A stretch of DNA of 64,000 nt, from the NCBI GenBank assembly GCA_009760885.1, contig CM019699.1, forward strand, positions 41,908,268 to 41,972,267. Reading direction: 5' to 3'. Under the pieces are notes generated by a model. The model did not search any database. It was not told the DNA's origin and saw nothing but the letters and a program-made list of their open reading frames with translations. Made by a program: the position numbers and the translations under genes. This document shows positions 61,690 to 64,000 of this stretch, one piece after another (the stretch's first letter is position 1; every line of letters starts with the position of its first letter). Origin of the DNA: Achatina immaculata. Taxonomy: Eukaryota > Mollusca > Gastropoda > Stylommatophora > Achatinidae.

Positions 61690-63018
61690 GTGACACTAAC
61701 CGGAGTTGACATTAAACGGGTTCCATTAAAAGGCATTAACTGGGATATAGCAACTAATCGTTGACTGGCTAATGCTATTCCATGCAACATGAATAAAATT
61801 AATCGCTGTCTTGATATCGATCTCAGTGACACGCTTTTATTTCACAGCTTGCAGCACATAACACACTATTCGCTTTCTGTACGGTTGCTTTAAAGAGTAA
61901 ATGATACCTTGGTCGAATGCTTGCAGCATGCTGGTTTTGTTAGGTGGCAGGAAAACAAGCTTGATAGCCATCAGATTGATGACATCAGTGTGTGTCGGAC
62001 AGTTATCACCGAACAACAAAACGTTTCTGTTCATTCGGTTCATTTTGTTGTCGAAAGAAATGACACATTCGTCAAACAGTTCACTCGTCATCCTAGCACG
62101 CTGGCTGGCCTTGTAAGTGACGGGCAAGCTCTTTACGTTCTTAAAGCACCGCGGATTTCGTGACTTTCCCATAACAAGGAGTGGAGTCTTCTCAGTGCCA
62201 GACATGTTACAGCACGTGACAGCTGTTAAGCGGTCTTTAGCTCGTTTGCCACCATAACACTTATCATACGAAAGCACAAAGTTATGTTCGGTAACGTCTG
62301 TTCAACCATATTAAAAATGCCATCTGGGCTGTCTTATATCTTATATATTTCCCGTGCCGTTAAACGTCACATAGGGCTCGCAAAGTAGTTCGCCAATTTT
62401 TCCTGTCTTCGGCGAGTCTTTCAACCTCATCAAAGGATTTTATGCCTGTTAATTTGGCCTCTCTTAATAATGTCCTCTTCAGAGTTTCACGCGGTTTGCC
62501 TCTTTTTCTTCGGCCTGTTGTGTTCCACTTGATAGCTTGTTTTGGGATTCTCTGATCATTTCTTCTCATCAAGTGACCAACATACGTCCATCTCCTTTTC
62601 CTGATCACCCATGAGACTGGTTGTTGTTCAGTCATCTGTCTTATCTCTGCATTGTTCTTGAATTCATTCCACTTGATGCCGAGTATTTTCCTTAGGCATT
62701 TGTTTTCAAAAGAGTCTAATTTCTTTTCTATTTCTTTAGTTGTTTTCCAGCTTTCGCATGCATAAATGAGGGTGGATATTACATTTGAATTGAATAGTCT
62801 TAACTTGGTTTTTGTGCTTATAACTTTTGAATTCCATATGTTCTCAAGATTCTTGAAGATTGATGCTGCTTTTGCAATTCTGATCCTAATTTCCTTTCTA
62901 GTGTCACCATCCTGGTCTATGTAGCTGCCAAGGTATGCAAATTGATAGACTTCTTCAACTGGGCTGTACGTATCCAAAATTTTTGGCAAACGCGAAATCC
63001 AATCATTAACGACTTCAG
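61690..63018 (-). pseudogene. Tigger/pogo-type transposase, split by Rte-C
   Basis: The minus-strand frame at 61837-62277 reads KCYGGKRAKDRLTAVTCCNM, TPLLVMGKSRNPRCFKNVKS, NRNVLLFGDNCPTHTDVINL (second catalytic Asp region), KLVFLPPNKTSMLQAFDQGI (third) and IYSLKQPYRKRIV. Upstream of the Rte-C insertion, TEVVNDWISRLPKILDTYSP (62965-63040) is the pre-catalytic region. This is the DDE_1 domain of Tigger-type elements. The first DET block is lost or shifted near 62310. The element is cut by PLE-A on its 5' side. Confidence 0.85.
62333..62958 (-). mobile_element. Rte-C LINE, 5'-truncated, in Tigger; 9-bp TSD
   Basis: A 626-bp minus-strand Rte-C with CTGGGCTGT at 62324-62332 and 62959-62967. The C-terminal block is fully open: QFAYLGSYIDQDGDTRKEIR, TLIYACESWKTTKEIEKKLD, IRKRRWTYVGHLMRRNDQRI, GRRKRGKPRETLKRTLLREA, ending RALCDV-stop and AACGGCACGGGAAATATATA. 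The open frame and exact TSD suggest a recent event. Confidence 0.92.
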
Positions 63019-63929
63019 TGTGCACAAACAGGCTTGTCACCTCTGTATTTTACAAGCCCACCGATAGCCACACCTATTTGCTTTACACCTCCTCCCATCC
63101 TGAGGCCTGTAAGAACTCCATCCCATATTCCCAACTCCTCCGTCTTCGCCGCATATGTCAGGATAATTTGGACTTTTTAGATCAGTCCAACAAGTTATTA
63201 GAATTTTTCCGTCATCGCCACTACCCAGAAAAGGTCCTTCGTAAAGCCTTCAACCGTATCCAACTAGTGAGCCGCAAAGAAATATTCAGGAAAAAGCCTG
63301 TTACTCCATCTGACAGAGTTAAGTTAGTACTGCCTTTCCACTCACACGGTCAGATGGTTAAGAAAATCCTTTATCGTCATCTGCCGATAATCCAACTCGA
63401 CTCCGACACTCGTAACATTTTCTCTGAAGCACCCCTATTGGCATACAAACGTGAGCCAAACCTTAAGGACATCCTCGTCCACAGCCACTTGAAGCAGAGC
63501 CTTACGTATGTTGGCACCAGAAAATGTAACCGCCCCCGCTGCGTTACCTGCCCTGTAGTTTGGGAAACGAAAACAATCACCTTTCCCAAAACTATCCTCA
63601 CTCTTCATGAGGGATTCACATGCGAGTCCCGAAATGTGATATATGTCATCGTGTGCAAAAGATTCAGGATAACATATATCGGTGAGACTGGCCTCAGATT
63701 AGGGGACCGCATGCAAAAACATCTGTACGACATCACCCAGCATGCTTCGAAACCAGTCCCAAATCATTTCAGTGGCCCAAACCACAGAGGCAAATCTGAT
63801 TTTCTGGTAACAGCCATTAAACAATGTCACGCAGATGACACAAGCCGCCTGGCACTTGAGAACCGCTGCATTCAAAATTATGGGACGCTGGAACCACATG
63901 GGTTAAACTCGCTGTTTAGTTACACGTAA
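63018..63929 (+). pseudogene. PLE-A ORF, RT end, linker and GIY-YIG endonuclease (open frame)
   Basis: 303 codons open to the stop. RT thumb end VFYKPTDSHTYLLYTSSHPE, then LLRLRRICQDNLDFLDQSNK (the site interrupted in the other copy), KPVTPSDRVKLVLPFHSHGQ, VKKILYRHLPIIQLDSDTRN, the Cys motif RKCNRPRCVTCPVVW, and GIY-YIG: SRNVIYVIVCKR, RITYIGETGLRLGDRMQKHL, then NHFSGPNHRGKSDFLVTAIK and ENRCIQNYGTLEPHGLNSLF. The RT catalytic half is missing, so it cannot move by itself, but the nuclease domain looks intact. The opening Met lies in flanking DNA. Confidence 0.9.
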
Positions 63930-64000
63930 CATCATCTTCTTCAATCATTATAGTACCTCTCCACTAAATCCACCCCCATTTTACTTTTCAAACTTCCTCA
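63019..64000 (+). mobile_element. PLE-A, 5'-truncated, running off the window
   Basis: Plus-strand PLE-A starting inside the RT (GTNRLVTSVFYKPTDSH) next to the Tigger sequence and continuing past the ORF into the 3' non-coding region, which is cut by the window edge. Confidence 0.9.

Overview
The window looks like a gene-poor, repeat-saturated animal genome. The mixture of RTE-type LINEs, Penelope-like elements with GIY-YIG nucleases, tRNA-derived SINEs, mariner, Tigger, hAT and Helitron-like pieces, and many minisatellites suggests a lophotrochozoan, most likely a mollusc such as a cephalopod. That assignment is inference. Only one host gene is clear: a YOD1/OTU1 deubiquitinase on the minus strand (34330-35307), with an uninterrupted 325-codon reading frame. 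A second, unidentified minus-strand 3'-terminal exon (36863-37078 plus 41442-41591) is probably host sequence cut in two by a LINE.

For reference the LINE families are named here by their 3' ends: Rte-A (ends in ATG repeats), Rte-B (ends GAATGA, stop codon in the last bases), Rte-C (ATAAG repeats), Rte-D (AG repeats), Rte-E and Rte-F (fragments only) and Rte-G (GAA repeats). All encode an APE-type endonuclease followed by a reverse transcriptase. Two Penelope families (PLE-A, PLE-B) encode a reverse transcriptase followed by a GIY-YIG nuclease.

Layout. 1-3.1 kb: Rte-C split by Rte-A, itself split by a mariner. 3.5-5.6 kb: Rte-B, Rte-D and Rte-E fragments. 5.5-11.6 kb: two Rte-C copies head to head as a large palindrome sharing the same lesions, with a chimeric retro-insert in the spacer. 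12-14.3 kb: PLE-B with an inverted copy of its own 3' end. 14.3-18.3 kb: Rte-A fragment, ZMYM1-like hAT relic, a satellite, a SINE and a roughly 690-bp non-coding element (MITE-X). 18.3-26.2 kb: a four-level nest, in which an Rte-A 3' end holds PLE-A, which holds a full-length Rte-B with an intact 1030-codon ORF and a second MITE-X. 26.3-30.7 kb: Helitron-like element, minisatellites, Rte-F, PLE-A 3' end. 30.7-33.6 kb: Rte-C and a hairpin. 34-37 kb: YOD1, a SINE, a tandem repeat and the second host exon. 37-41.4 kb: Rte-A holding two Rte-D inserts. 41.6-48.7 kb: hAT relic split by Rte-D (itself holding other LINEs) and by a mariner-like element with long inverted repeats. 48.8-55.4 kb: Rte-A and a full-length Rte-D one base away from an open frame, plus a 74-bp Rte-A micro-insert. 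55.5-58.3 kb: decayed Rte-B holding the third MITE-X. 58.7-64 kb: Rte-G, Tigger split by Rte-C, and a truncated PLE-A running off the window.

Most junctions were resolved by reading target-site duplications (TSDs) directly, which gives a relative order of insertion. Calls are by eye; percent identities and database names were not computed.
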